Shown here: positions 12,114-23,690 of the stretch, piece after piece
Position numbering within the stretch: position 1 is the first letter of the stretch
Layout: each line of letters starts with the position of its first letter
DNA from: Branchiostoma floridae
Lineage: Eukaryota > Chordata > Leptocardii > Amphioxiformes > Branchiostomatidae
Reading direction: 5' to 3'
NCBI RefSeq assembly: GCF_000003815.2
Contig: NW_023365753.1
Location: 1 to 64,000, forward strand
Length of the DNA: 64,000 nt
The notes under the pieces: model-generated
The model's input: the letters and a program-made list of their open reading frames with translations, nothing else
Databases searched by the model: none
Told to the model about the DNA's origin: nothing
Position numbers and translations under genes: made by a program

Positions 12114-12430
12114 GTCAGGGTTGAACAAGTTTTCTAAAATCCACTTGTCCTATCCGGCAAGCACATAAAAAATGTACTTGCCCGAACCAATTTTTCACTT
12201 GCCCAAAATTCAAATGTCACTGTTACTAGTATATGCATTTTCACTTCCAGCAATGGAATTCTCTATAGACAATTGCTTGATGTCATGACTGTAAAAAGTA
12301 ACAAGTATATCAAAATTGCACTAAAATCAATGGAAATATCTTACTTGCCCGATCGGACAAGTGGGGTAGGACATGCACTTGCCCGAACAGCACTTTCACT
12401 TGCCCTGGACAATAGGGCTAGTGGACTTGT
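12114..12430. repeat. Repeat rich in CACTTGCCC motifs
   Basis: Several ACTTGCCC and GGACAAGTG motifs in both orientations, including CTTGCCCGATCGGACAAG as an imperfect palindrome. Class unknown. The flanks 11929-12113 and 12431-12984 show nothing further. Confidence 0.4.
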
Positions 12431-13143
12431 TTATCCCTGCATGTACTGTGTGTCACTTAAAATTGCACCAAATGTGAGGAAAGCTACAGTCATATATTTT
12501 TCCCTCTCAATTCAAATGTGCACCATGTGGCATGGAATGTACAAATGTACACTCAGTGATGTACCTTCTGAATATGAAAACAGTCGGAAATAGAATATGT
12601 GCAGAGATTCCCATAGGGTTGTTTGGAGAGGAAGTTTGTTTCAGAAACCTGTGTCTCTAGGGTGATGAACATTAGTGTCTACACTCCATCATGGACCAGG
12701 TATAGGGCTGATGTCAGAGTTGCGTTGTGCAGTGGAGGGCACAAAATGGGAATACGATTTTAATGCCACTTAAAATCCTGGAAAATCCTTCTTTTCCTTG
12801 AAAATTTTTTGTCCAATCTGGAGACTTTTTGAGTTAGAAAGAACAGGTAAGGTCTAGGCTCTCCTGTTTTGGTCAAATTTTGTTCAGTTCAGCAGTTTAG
12901 TTTGTGTAACTGTAAGCCAGATTTTATTTGTTGGGTGCTACTGGTTGAATCAGGAGGGAACTGGGGTCAAAGGCGAGGTTTCTTTTTATATGATAATCTT
13001 TATTGCATATTCATGCCCGAGGGCTAAATGCACGAAAGGACCACACGTGGTCCTATGGATGTAGAGGAAAAACTAAACTTATACAATGATTTTAAACTAG
13101 GCTAGATGGAAAAGGAACTAAGACAAGTTATGTGTTACAATCT

Positions 13144-13674
13144 CTAATGGCTGCGTGTAACATGTTCTTCTCTCTTTTTGAAACACATGGAGACATATTT
13201 ACATATTGCGTCAATAGCATGATCGTCCTTACATGACATCAAGTACTTAAACAAGCCTTGTTTTGACATTTTCTTACAGTAATTGTCTATTTGTAAAGTA
13301 CTAAATAGGGATTGGCATTCGTATTCATATAATGTACACTCTAGTAAAAAATGTGTCTCGTCTTCAAGATACAAGTGGTTACAGAATTTACATGTTCTAT
13401 CATTTAAAGGAGTACAGTTATGCCTGCCGGATTCTATATGTAACGGATGGTCACTTATGCGAAATTTACATGTAGCTCTGCGATGTTCAAAGCTTGAGAT
13501 GCTAAGATATGTTTCTCTTTCATATGTCTCTTTGAATGTTTTGTATGTCCTCAATTTGTTTCCTTGGTTTCCTTTTCGTCGAATTGCTTGCAGTTCTGAA
13601 TGAAATCTTTGGGTGAAGATATCTTTTAACCTTTGCTTTAGTTGATTTATATGAGTGGGTACGTTAGAGTGACC
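13144..13674 (-). pseudogene. LINE ORF2 remnant: C-terminal zinc-knuckle region
   Basis: This continues the LINE past the MITE: NVPTHINQLKQRLKDIFTQR, then a Cys/His motif in RTCKFCNHLYLEDETHFLLEC, and a stop at 13144. The C-x2-C...H-x4-C arrangement with EDE-HFLL is typical of LINE ORF2 C-termini. Removing the MITE and one TTAA puts this piece in the same frame as the upstream one, apart from a TAA codon at the junction. Confidence 0.8.
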
Positions 13675-13684
13675 ATTTATTTAA

Positions 13685-14162
13685 GGTCTCATTGATGAGT
13701 TTCTTCTTCCCATAGACTTCTATGTTATAATTCGTGGTTTAAATGGCCGCGTTCGTAATGAAGCTACGTGAAATTTCAGCAGATTTTTCATTCTATGTTG
13801 AGCACATTTACCCTATATCGTGGGAAAAAATTGCCAACGTAAACTAAGCATTGGAACTTTTTTTATAGCAATTACAAACTACGATTAGTCAATCCCCAAA
13901 AAAGGCACTTTTTTGCTGCTAGTGTACAACCGCACCACTCAGAGCCCACGACTGTGTACCTCCGACCTAGCGCGCGGCTGCAAAACTTTACCTGCTAATT
14001 TCTTCAGTTACAAACAAGCTTTCACCAATCTAACTTTTGAGATCAGTTCCGCTGGCTGAAAGGGAATTTCTCACCGCTAAAAACATGCGTCCATGCAGCC
14101 GTTTATTTTTTGGCTCGGATCTCTTTTAGGGTACCCACTCGGAGTAATACATCAATGAGACC
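13685..14162. mobile_element. TTAA-type MITE inside the LINE
   Basis: GGTCTCATTGATG and CATCAATGAGACC are perfect inverted ends flanked by TTAA (13681-13684, 14163-14166). The LINE frame resumes on either side, which confirms the borders. GG...CC ends with TTAA fit Kolobok better than piggyBac, but no transposase is present to decide. Confidence 0.85.
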
Positions 14163-14167
14163 TTAAA

Positions 14168-14694
14168 GGTAGGCAAAGCCGGACTCCTCTAAGAGTTTCC
14201 TTACATCAGATAGCCAGCCGGGTGTTTTACGCGATCTAGTTCCTGCTGTACCATGTAAGCTTCATATTGAAGACTATCTGTGTGAACTTCATTGGCTAAT
14301 CTAAAATAATAATTATACATTCTGCATTGAGCTTCGATCCACAAGGGGAAACGCCCCAGTTCCGCTCTACTTGCAAAATTACTAGCGTTCCTTCGAACAC
14401 CTAGGATGTACTTACAGAATTTCAGATGAACGGACTCTAAGTCTAAAGGGGATTTGTCGTTCAATTTGCTACTGCACCAGACTTCAGATCCATACATTAA
14501 AATCGGTAGGACACATGTGTCGAACAGTTTGCAATGTAGTGATACAGAAGATCTAGTTTCTCCTAGTGTACTTCTAATACTAAATAATGCTCTTAGGGCC
14601 TTCTTTTGTAGGTTCTTTACAGCAGTGCTAAATGTACATCCTGCTGTAAACATAGTACCTAGGTAACAGTAAGTTGGAACAATGTCAATCCTTT
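14168..14694 (-). pseudogene. LINE ORF2 remnant: end of reverse-transcriptase region
   Basis: The minus strand encodes YLGTMFTAGCTFSTAVKNLQ, LFDTCVLPILMYGSEVWCSS and ILGVRRNASNFASRAELGRF, the block after the reverse-transcriptase core in many LINEs (LY-YGSEVW type). The frame breaks near 14205 and continues in another frame as GWLSDVRKLLEESGFAYL, then a stop at the insertion site. It lacks the catalytic reverse-transcriptase motifs and is not functional. Confidence 0.8.
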
Positions 14695-14710
14695 TATTAC
14701 CTCCATGAAA

Positions 14711-14786
14711 TTTATTTATTTTGTATCAGGCCCATGGCCCATAAAAACAGACACAGAACAAAGATTTACAAAGCTACACTTACAAA
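14711..14786 (-). mobile_element. LINE 3' tail fragment
   Basis: About 76 bp absent from the other family A copies. Read on the minus strand it ends in GGGCCTGATACAAAATAAAT, a short TAAA-type tail like those of L2/CR1 LINEs. It has split the 5' hairpin of family A. Confidence 0.55.
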
Positions 14787-17520
14787 TGTCATGGAGGTTA
14801 TATTTTACCCTGCGTTTGTCTGTGTGTGTGTCTGTCTGTGTGTAAACCAAATAACTCATGAACCGCTGGGTGGATTGGTTTCATACTTGGTTTGTTGGTA
14901 GTGTGTGACGAAAGCTGGAAATGATTAGATTTTAGGCCCCCTAGCGGCTCCCCTTGGTACTGCAGCGCAACTTCCGGGTTTGCTATCTCAGTGTTCTGAA
15001 CATGCTATGGTCACGATTTTTTAGTATTAGATAGCTCTTGTGCTCAGGAAGAAATGACATAAGGTTGGGCCTCCTAGCGTGTAGTTTTGGGATAGCAGGG
15101 GCATTTTTGTCAAAACTTCTGAAGAGGGTAACTCAAGAAGGGAACAACAGATTTTCATCATTTTTATATTTCAGCCATACCATATATGGTATGGTGAAAT
15201 ATATTGTATTCGTAATGTTTCCTTCTTTCTTTCTTTCTTTCTTTCTCCTGTCAAGTCTTCAAAGCGATTCATCTCCGTCGTTCCGTGACCGAATGACCTG
15301 AAATTTGGCACAAAGGTAGAGTGGGTCAATACCGAGGTGCTTTATTCTCATTTTTTTCATATCTGCCTCTAAAATGATTTTATTGAAGTTTAAAGGTCAT
15401 GTTTTGACCAAAACGGTATATTGTGGCCCCCTGTTCCCTTGAATTACAATGGAATGACCTTAAATTTGGTGTAGATAGGCATTAGATAGTTGGTAAAATG
15501 ATCCAAGTAAAATTTTGGGCATAAACTACTTTAAAATGCTTAATTTCAGCGCTTTTCTGAGGGGAAATTGGTTTTCTTTCGGCTTCCTGCCGTGAACTCC
15601 AGTGACCCCAGAGCCCACACGTGCCAGGTGCCAGCGGTCTGGGGAGAGCGAGAGATAATTACTTTATGGACGCCAGCCAATCAGCGACGAGAAAGGCGAA
15701 TGCTAGTTAATATTCATAAGCGGGGCCTTGCAATCCCGTATATACACAAACAGATGCATATTACAGACCCAAGTGGCCATATGGTACCCTGTGCCCGGTT
15801 TGAAATTGTAGTTTGCGAGGATTTGGAGTTCAGACAGGGTCATTTGAGCGGTAGCGGACGGTACGCGTGCATTGAACGTTAGTGTCGATGAATTTACCAA
15901 CATTCCGCATGGCACTATCAATCATTTTCGGCAGATTTGGACAGGGAAAATTGGACGGCTTGCGTTTAGTTTTGATGCATGTATTTTTTCCCGAACAAAT
16001 GTAGGTACTTCTAGTGTTGTTGTTGTTCTTTTTTGACGTAAACTTTGTACATTCAAATTGTAAGTAACTTTAAACTGCCAGAGTTTGAGCCCAATAAAAC
16101 ACTCTCAGTACCAGAGTATCACCACTGACCTCCGAAAAGAAACCCCCGCGAACAAAGTAGAAACATCTATCCTCCAGGTCTCGCACGCTACGAGCAGGAA
16201 ATTATAACACTCAGACAAGATTACGTCCGATGGCTGATTGCATACAAAGTAAAACAATTTAACAATGGTATGCAGGGGCATAGAATTCGAAGGAAAATGA
16301 AATATATAGATAAAGCAAAATCAAATTAACTTGTTGGTCCTGGGATCTTTCAGAAAAGAAATGAAGCGACAGAGTGGTAAAATTCTTGTAAAATTTCGAG
16401 ACGTCTCCGTTTATGTAATGGCTCATACAAAACAAGAAGAAGATTGAAGTTTTTAGCTTGAAAAAAACAACAACAACACTCCTACTACACAGTACCTGCA
16501 CCTGACAATTATTAAAACGTATGCCCTGCTTGCTAAGAAAAAGTTCACTGCAATAATAAATGTACCCACATCACAAGGAGATTATGACGGTACTTAGACC
16601 TAGTTATCGAAGTGGAAATTGTTGAATGGCGTCTTCTGAATGGAAGATGCTTTTTTTTTCACTCTCGGAAAAATAAGAGCTGCCGCAATTCTAACAAGTG
16701 CTTTTAAAAAAAGCTGGCGTTTCGTCTACGTTTATGAGTGTGAACTGTCTTTTTCTTGAAGTAAAATCTGTTAGAAAAAGTCACTCAAGGGCTGTTGCGT
16801 CTATAAGAAAAATTGTTATTTTGGAAAGGAGTACTGTTTATTAGCTGGTCTTGGCTTACAACTTTATTTCAAATGTACAATAAGTTCATTATAAAATCTA
16901 TCAATATACTCAGGTACTTATGTACACTTGAAAAAGCACCATCAGCACTGTGACAAGATTCTATCTAAATTGACTACCAAATGTCAAACAAATATCCAAA
17001 CCAATTAACAGCTACCTCATCTCTATTATACTGGTTTCCGCATTTACAACATTTCTTCCTTGTTTTTCTAGATAATTTTGCTAATATTCATGAAAATTTC
17101 CATACTTTTGTGTCGAGCGGTGTGACTTTCTACATCCGTGTTGTCTGAAAACTTCTGAATGAAGTCGATACTGAACAATGGAGCATTTGCTACTGTAAGA
17201 AAGGATCGCTGTTTTTGATGGAGTTTCATGCAAGTAACATCAAGAGCCTCTGTTTACATCATGAATAGTAGTTTAGTGGCGAGTGTTTTGCGAGAATCAT
17301 CTTACCGCGCATAGGAGCCGCTGTACGGTATTTTCCATTACCATGAACAGAAAAATTCGAATGCCGGGTTTGGAATCTATGAAGTCCTGTTCATAAGACA
17401 AAGGCCTTGCATACATGAAATGAATACTAAAATAATAAAAAATGATATATAAAAATATAATATCAATAAAGAAATAAATAGAATATTTATATATTATCTT
17501 CAATATTTAAAAAGAAAAAA

Positions 17521-17596
17521 ATTCACTCTCGGATTCGAACCAGGGACTTTCGGATGCGATGACCTATGACTTGACCGATTGAGCTAAGTTGTTACG
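17521..17596 (-). ncRNA. tRNA-like module in satellite unit 1
   Basis: On the minus strand, TTAGCTCAATCGG resembles the A box and GGTTCGAATCC is a perfect B box, in tRNA-like spacing. A run of T follows, as in RNA polymerase III terminators. By hand the acceptor arm pairs only 4 of 7 and the T stem has a mismatch, so this is a tRNA-derived promoter rather than a working tRNA. Confidence 0.55.
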
Positions 17597-17972
17597 TGTA
17601 TTGTATGTGAGTGTAGTCGATACTGAACAATGGAGCATTTGCTACTGTAAGAAAGGATCGCTGTTGTTGATGGAGTTTCATGCAAACAACATCAAGAGCC
17701 TCTGTTTACATCATGAATAGTAGTTTAGTGGCGAGTGTTTTGCGAGAATCATCTTACCGCGCATAGGAGTCGCTGCACGGTATTTTCCATTACCATGAAC
17801 AGAAAAATTCGAATGCCGGGTTTGGAATCTATGAAGTCCTGTTCATAAGACAAAGGCCTTGCATATATGAAATGAATACTAAAGTAATAAAAAATGATAT
17901 ATAAAAATATAATATCAATAAATAAATAAATAGAATATTTATATATTATCTTCAATATTTAAAAAGAAAAAA

Positions 17973-18048
17973 ATTCACTCTCGGATTCGAACCAGGGACT
18001 TTCGGATGCGATGACCTATGACTTGACCGATTGAGCTAAGTTGTTACG
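17973..18048 (-). ncRNA. tRNA-like module in satellite unit 2
   Basis: Same sequence and boxes as in unit 1, exactly 452 bases on, again followed by a T-run on the minus strand. Confidence 0.55.
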
Positions 18049-18420
18049 TGTTTTGTATGTGAGTGTAGTCGATACTGAACAATGGAGCATTTGCTACTGT
18101 AAGAAAGGATCGCTGTTGTTGATGGAGTTTCATGCAAACAACACCAAGAGCCTCTGTTTACATCATGAATAGTAGTTTAGTGGCGAGTGTTTTGCGAGAA
18201 TCATCTTACCGCGCATAGGAGTCGCTGCACGGTATTTTCCATTACCATGAACAGAAAAATTCGAATGCCGGGTTTGGAATCTATGAAGTCCTGTTCATAA
18301 GACAAAGGCCTTGCATATATGAAATGAATACTAAAGTAATAAAAAATGATATATAAAAATACAATATCAATAAATAAGTAGAATATTTATATATTATTTT
18401 CAATATTTAAAAAGAAAAGT

Positions 18421-18541
18421 ATCCGCTCTCGGTTTCGAACCGGGTACTTTCGGATCTGAAAAGTATCCGCTCTCGGTTTCGAACCGGGTACTTTCGGATC
18501 TGAAGGCATAGGACTTTACCGATTGATCTAAGTTGTCACGT
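18421..18541 (-). ncRNA. Rearranged tRNA-like module in satellite unit 3
   Basis: Diverged from units 1 and 2: the B-box half (GGTTCGAAACC) is present twice because of a local duplication of about 42 bp. The A-box region is TTAGATCAATCGG. Confidence 0.5.
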
Positions 18542-19633
18542 ATACTGTATGGGAGTGTACATTATGCTTTAACCTCACTACATAGTATTATTTATGTCGA
18601 TTTTCGGTCGCTTTCTTGATAAAATCTTTTTTTTTCTTGTGCAATCTTGTGGAATAGATGTTATATGGCCATTTTCCAGGATATTGAAGTCCGAAACCAC
18701 AATGCAATGGTATTTCCGTTGTAGCAGTTGTAGCAGTTGCATGCGGTCTCGTTGAACCAAAACCAAGCACCAAGCATGCATCGAAGCAACCACTGAAGGT
18801 AAAACCCAATACATTGCGTTTCGTCGCCAGAGGGCGACGAAACGCAAAAACCAATCAGTTATGCATAGGCGCTCCTGTGGAAGATTATATTCTTCCATAT
18901 GGGCCCGGGGCATATTGGGCAAGCTCTGTTTTGACATGGAATCAATTCACAATATTAGTTCTCTTTTGGGGATAACTTACATTAAAATATTGCATTTTTG
19001 CGCAGGGGTGACTTGGAACAGTCCAATGTTGCGTGGGAATGGGTATGGCTGAAATATGCTGTATTTGCACCCAAGCAAATGTCGGCCTTTCTAGTTGGTA
19101 TGTAGGTACCTTAGACAATGTTTTACAAGATAAGATACTAATAATGCAAAATAGGGGTACAGTTGCATAATTAATGAGAATATTCTATCATTCTAGCAGT
19201 TTTTTCAATGTATCTCTTGTTTTAGACATGCTATGGTCTTGACATTTTGGTGGTAAATAGCGTTTAGTGCCATAATCAAGTGGGGCAAGTTTCAGACCCT
19301 TAACATTTAAATGTGGAACTGCAGGGGTGTTTTTGTCAAGACACTCCAAAGAGGATAACTGCAGAAAGGAACGACAGATTGCCTGCATTTTAGGCATGCA
19401 GGTAGCTTAGGCAAAGATGTTCATAATGATATACATGTTATGCAAATAAGGACTTAATTTGCATAATTAATGAGGAAATTGTATAGTTCTATTGTTTTCA
19501 ATAACTGGACCTCAATACATGTAACACATGTTAATTATGATAGGTGGAATATAAGCAGATACCAAATATGGTAATGAGGAACTTATTTGCATAATTTATG
19601 TAAAAATTGCAAAACCAATTTTATGATCAATAA

Positions 19634-20206
19634 GGCCATGTTGATTTGATTCTATGGATGACATCCTCCGGGAACTCCAAAACTGATGCGAGCGAGCGAA
19701 TAAAAAAAAAGTTGGGCCAAAAAAAAAAAGTTGCCTTCAGTATGAAATCAAAGTGGCCAGGAAGGTTGAACATAGGGCTAAACACAGTCACATAGTATGG
19801 TATACCAACAGTTAGGTGTAGGGACCAGTACATCATACGGGTGCAAAACATTTTTTTCTTCTTGGACAATCCGAAAAAACAGACCTGAAAAAAACATCAA
19901 AATGGACACACTATGTCGGCATCCATTTGGGGTCCAATAATCCACCAAACAGATTCCTTTATAGCAAAATTGACCAATTACCATTGTTTTGAGTATTGCC
20001 AGTTCTCAAGTTTCCACAGACAACCAGGTCCAGGTTCATGTCCGGACCTGGAAATGATCCTCTGGACCTGAATTGTCTGTACTGGTACCTCCCCCAACCA
20101 ACAAAAGATTTTTTTCTTTCTGTACTTTCACTTTTTGTTGTTGTTGGAAATGGCCGAAAATTGGTGCGAGCGCGGATGTCATCCATATAATCAAATCAAC
20201 GTGGCC
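19634..20206. mobile_element. Harbinger-like MITE with TAA duplication
   Basis: The ends GGCCATGTTGATTTGATTC and inverted GGCCACGTTGATTTGATTA match over about 33 bp with few mismatches, reaching GGATGACATCC. Flanks are TAA (19631-19633, 20207-20209); family A copies show the empty site TTGATAATGGG. The interior holds AGGTCCAGGTTCATGTCCGG-like sequence related to the hAT MITE at 2434. Confidence 0.85.
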
Positions 20207-20482
20207 TAATGGGAATTTTATAATTGTGACATGTGTACGTTAGTCAATGATTAACAACACCATGCATAAATTATGTTAATGTGTTAGTCAATTGCATGAA
20301 ATTTACGAAAGCTCTAAATTTTCATGGAGGTATGAGGTCGCCGAACTCTAGTTGTATAAAGAAAAGTTTAAGAGCATGCTTTTCTCAGAGAATTAGCAAA
20401 ACAATGCCCTGATTACTAGAAACTAGACCCAAGTGACTTTCTGGTGAAAGAAGAATTTTTATGATTGATATATGGGTGTTTT

Positions 20483-21045
20483 TACCTCCACGAAGATGGA
20501 GGTATCGTTGCTATACTGTTTTTAGTCTGGAGGTTATCTAGGTTATCTAAAGAACTGCTAGAAGGTTTGCAATGGTTTTCGGTAGGTGTGGGGATGATGA
20601 TGGTGCAGGTTGAATTTGGACCCCTGTTGGTTGTCCTTGGTACTTCATCAGCACATTTTGTGTTATATCTTTGCACCTGTAGTTGCTGTGGTGTTGATTT
20701 TTATGTCGTGGGTAGGTGCATAGTACATGTAGATGCTTATTTGGTGTAAATTTTGGCCTTCTATCTGTTTCTTGTGGATCTGCAGGGTTGTTTGTTTTGT
20801 GAATGTTTGTGTGTGCAGCAAACATCTTAAGAACCTGTGGATGGGTTGCGATGATACTTGTGACGTGGTTAGGTGTTAAAACTGTTATGATCTTGATGGG
20901 CTCGATGCACTTTTTGGCCTCCTGGTGGTGGTTGGCCATGGTACTTCAGAAGGTGTTTTATTTTTATGTTTTTAGTAAATGTGTGTGAACAACCATTGGA
21001 TGGATTGCGATGATTTTTGAGGTGTTAGATAGTTCTTGTGCTCTG
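20483..21045 (+). mobile_element. Family B: element with Helentron-like 5' end
   Basis: It starts TACCTCCA-CGAAGA-TGGAGGTA, a hairpin like that of family A. Downstream blocks (GGATTGCGATGATTTTTGAG, GTTAGATAGTTCTTGTGCTC) are distant relatives of family A internal repeats. I could not place its 3' end; the class is inferred from the 5' end only. Confidence 0.45.
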
Positions 21046-21312
21046 AATGCATGTACAAATGTACAAGTATCATGTACATTTTCACTTGTTGAAAGCACCA
21101 TTGGCCCACGGTTAGGGGTCATAGCCGGGAACCTATATGCCCAATTTTTCAAAATCCATTTTATATAATCTTGTATTGCAAAATGGAAAAAAAAGATGAT
21201 ATATCAAACAATATATATGTAGTATAGTTATTCTGTTCATTATTTATACAATTAACTGATATGTAATTGAGTATTTGTTGTACTCAGGCATGAGCAAATA
21301 AAAAGAACCTAC
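21046..21312. repeat. Family C-prime segment, second copy
   Basis: Matches 11502-11790 over most of its length and directly precedes family C here. Confidence 0.6.
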
Positions 21313-22080
21313 TCTCGAGTCCCAAATAAACGTACTGGGACGTTTATTTTTTTCAGCCGCACAATCCACCCGGTATGTTCTTATTTTGGACGGTACGTTT
21401 ATTATTTTTTTTAAAATTGGGGCTTCGCTAACAAGGGACCAGCTCCGAACTATCGAAAGTTTTTGTTGTTCTGCCCGTATTTCAGCGGTATTTTTGCTCA
21501 AAAATCACTATTTTTCAGCCGAAGCGGCTCGGAGCTCCCCGCCGCTGTAACCCCAAATCCTACCAGTTACGCGGTACCCGTAACATATCGGTTGATTTCG
21601 CTATATAATCTAGCCTTATGATGCTACAAAGTAAATGTTATCATTGGGAGAAAATAAGACGCCACACTGACGTTTGAAACACAATTTTTGCAGTCTCTGT
21701 TTACATCGTAAATGAACACATTGATCAAAGCAATTTGCAACGTTACATTTTCCAACTGTGTGGTTCCATGCGCTATCGGCAGCGACAACGGGGCGGAAGA
21801 ATAATTCCTTCACATCAGAAACAACAACTAGAACCTTGGTTCCCCTGTGATGTGAGTTTTGAGGCCGCAAATTCTCCCAAAACGGCAGGAATTCACCGGT
21901 AAAAACATCTCTAAACTTGAAAAAGAAGATCGAAACCGATCCAAAATGGCTGCCGCTCACAACACGCAGTGACAAGAAAACTAGCACCTGATTTCACAAC
22001 AGATTCGGATCACTAAAATGATGCCGTAAACGCGTGAAAATGATTTTATTTCGATGTTATGATGGACACAGTATGCCATA

Positions 22081-23690
22081 CAGTGAAACCTGCCTTAGGG
22101 GTCACCTGAGTATAGGGGCCACCTGGCCATTGCGGTCACTTTTTGCCGGTCCCTTGGATTTTTCCCATTGACCAAAGCATTAAGAAATAGTCTATAGCGG
22201 TCACCTGTCGAATGCGGTCGCGGCCAGCCGATTTTCAGTCCGGCCGCTATGCCAACACTGCCGATAGCGGTCACCGCGGCGCGACTGGCCCGCCGCGTTA
22301 CGCGCGGCGCTAAACCCACGCGGGGTTCACTTTTTTTCAATTTCTACACTACATCAGCAAAATGTAGGCTCAACTTGGGCGATTTACGAAGGAAACATTG
22401 AATAAAGAAACATTTTACAAAATTATGTGATTTTATGCCAAGTTTTTCCACCATTGGCACCAACGTGTTGTTGGCGTTTTTCTCGTCTCAGACTCTTTGC
22501 ACTCTACCCTTCTCTACATCGTCATTTCTGTGCAGACTGAAAGAATATATTGACAGATTTTACAAGTAGACCGTCCGTTCATGTATCTGATGTTATAGGC
22601 TCTTGAAATCCATGTACGCTGGTCTAATTTTCGTATTCCGCGGGCCAAAAATATCGGAATTGTATTTGCGTAAATTTTCCAAGATGGCGCCGCCTCAGAA
22701 GATAAACAAGGTCAATAGGGGTCAGTGGACGACTCCATTTTCGCCAAGGTAAAATGTGGCAAGAAGAATTCTGATTTATAGCACAAAATACGGTGATTAT
22801 GGTATAAAAATTATAAGAATCAATTAAATCAACGTTTTTTATGTAAGAACTAGACGAAGTTGGATTTTTGTCAAAGAAATAAGCCTACGTAGAGACAGTT
22901 TTATTTCGACGTGACCACCTTGGCATAATGGCGCATGCAGACAAGTCAAGCCGAGCCTTCCTGAACAAGTGAAAGTTTTTGTGGCGTTTTGATGTTTAGA
23001 AATGATTATGAACTTGTGATCAGCAGTGATTGAACGTCTAATTTTTGCCGGCAACTAGCGGAATTTACACGATTTGTCTATTCGATTGGCAAAGTTGCCG
23101 GAGACACGCGCTGTGACCCAAGCTCAGAAAAAGTGAGATCGAGGAACAAAGGAAAATGGCGGCGGTGACTTCGTGTTCAGACAATTCTAACTGTATAAAA
23201 GACAAGAGAACCAAGCAAATGTCTGTCAGTTTTGACTCAGAAATACGATGTCGAAGGCTTCGACTCCCGAGGGACACGCATTGACGCTGGTCATTCGGCG
23301 TTCCGAGAACGGCAAGTCCCCCCGTCAACTAGCGGCTGATTTCGGAGCAGGTGTCGGTCAGACTCAGATTAGTGTTAATGTCTAATAATGGTACACTGTC
23401 TTCTCTGTTAATAGCTAATGACATTTTGTCTATACAGAAATAAGGGTGCAGTAGTAGTAATACAAATCTATTTGATTAAACTGTTTGTTTTAAACTCATA
23501 TTTAGTTTAAATGTATAACATTAATAATATGTCAATAAATACTCGGTATCTCAGTGGAAGCTGAATGCCTTGTCACTTATTGCTTGTGGTGAAATGTACC
23601 TTTTTGGCTATACTGCCTATAGGGGCCACCTGCCCATAGGGGCCAAATTTGGTCAGTCCCTTGAGTGACCCCTATAGACAGGTTTCACTG
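22081..23690 (+). mobile_element. pogo/Tigger-like element, internally deleted
   Basis: It starts CAGTGAAACCTGCC and ends in the inverted GACAGGTTTCACTG, with TA on both sides (22079-22080, 23691-23692). Subterminal blocks on both sides read GGGG-CACCTG. A fragment of a transposase start is kept at 23248-23385; the catalytic DDE part is gone. Confidence 0.85.
23248..23385 (+). pseudogene. pogo/Tigger transposase N-terminal fragment
   Basis: A 45-codon frame starting MSKASTPEGHALTLVIRRSE. It continues NGKSPRQLAADFGAGVGQTQ and stops soon after. This resembles the first helix-turn-helix of CENP-B/Tigger transposases (a basic helix, then RQLA-FG-G...I). Everything after the first helix-turn-helix is missing. 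The call rests on motif shape and on its place inside a pogo element. Confidence 0.6.

Larger units (their letters stand above)
12985..14694 (-). mobile_element. 5'-truncated LINE (non-LTR retrotransposon), broken
   Basis: Read on the minus strand, it starts inside ORF2 at KRIDIVPTYCYLGTMFTAGC and ends past a stop with an AATAAA signal near 13003. The protein pieces are described separately. It is truncated at 14694, where the family A copy begins, and is interrupted by a TTAA MITE (13685-14162). Confidence 0.8.
17164..18562. repeat. 452-bp satellite, three units, each with a tRNA-like module
   Basis: Units start at GTCGATACTGAACAATGGAG at 17164, 17616 and 18068, an exact 452-base period. 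The units are nearly identical; the third is more changed at its end and holds an extra copy of about 42 bp (18417-18503). The repeated 68-codon minus-strand frames in it are AT-rich by-products. The array lies inside element F. Confidence 0.9.
15165..19094 (+). mobile_element. Family F: 3.9-kb Helentron-like element
   Basis: It begins TATATTTCAGCCATACC inside a strong hairpin (CCATACC-ATATAT-GGTATGG core). It ends GCCTTTCTAG before TT. The inverted partner GGTATGGCTGAAATAT is at 19042-19057, 37 bases inside the 3' end, so the repeats are asymmetric. Family A sequence on both sides joins with no normal duplication (one T extra in a T-run). Contents: a (TTCT)n tract near 15232, a segment at about 15750-15940 shared with 35215-35350, and the 452-bp satellite with tRNA-like boxes. 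No Rep or helicase domain was found. Confidence 0.65.
14698..20351 (+). mobile_element. Family A, copy 3, split by three insertions
   Basis: It begins TACCTCCATGAAA and ends GCCGAACTCTAG before TT. Family A sequence occupies 14698-14710, 14787-15164, 19095-19633 and 20207-20351. Between them lie a LINE tail, the 3.9-kb F element and a Harbinger-like MITE. Copies 1, 2 and 4 supply the empty sites, so the nesting order is clear: A is older than all three. Confidence 0.78.

Noticed and set aside
17521-18048. Functional tRNA genes on the minus strand
   Set aside because: A and B boxes are good, but acceptor and T stems do not pair properly by hand folding. Kept as tRNA-like modules only.
17297-18250. 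Repeated 68-codon frame in the satellite units
   Set aside because: Extremely AT-rich translation of Ile/Tyr/Phe; copies exist only because the 452-bp unit is repeated.
15165-19094. F as an ordinary terminal-inverted-repeat transposon
   Set aside because: The second inverted repeat is 37 bases short of the right-hand junction shown by the family A empty sites, and no duplication fits the inner borders.
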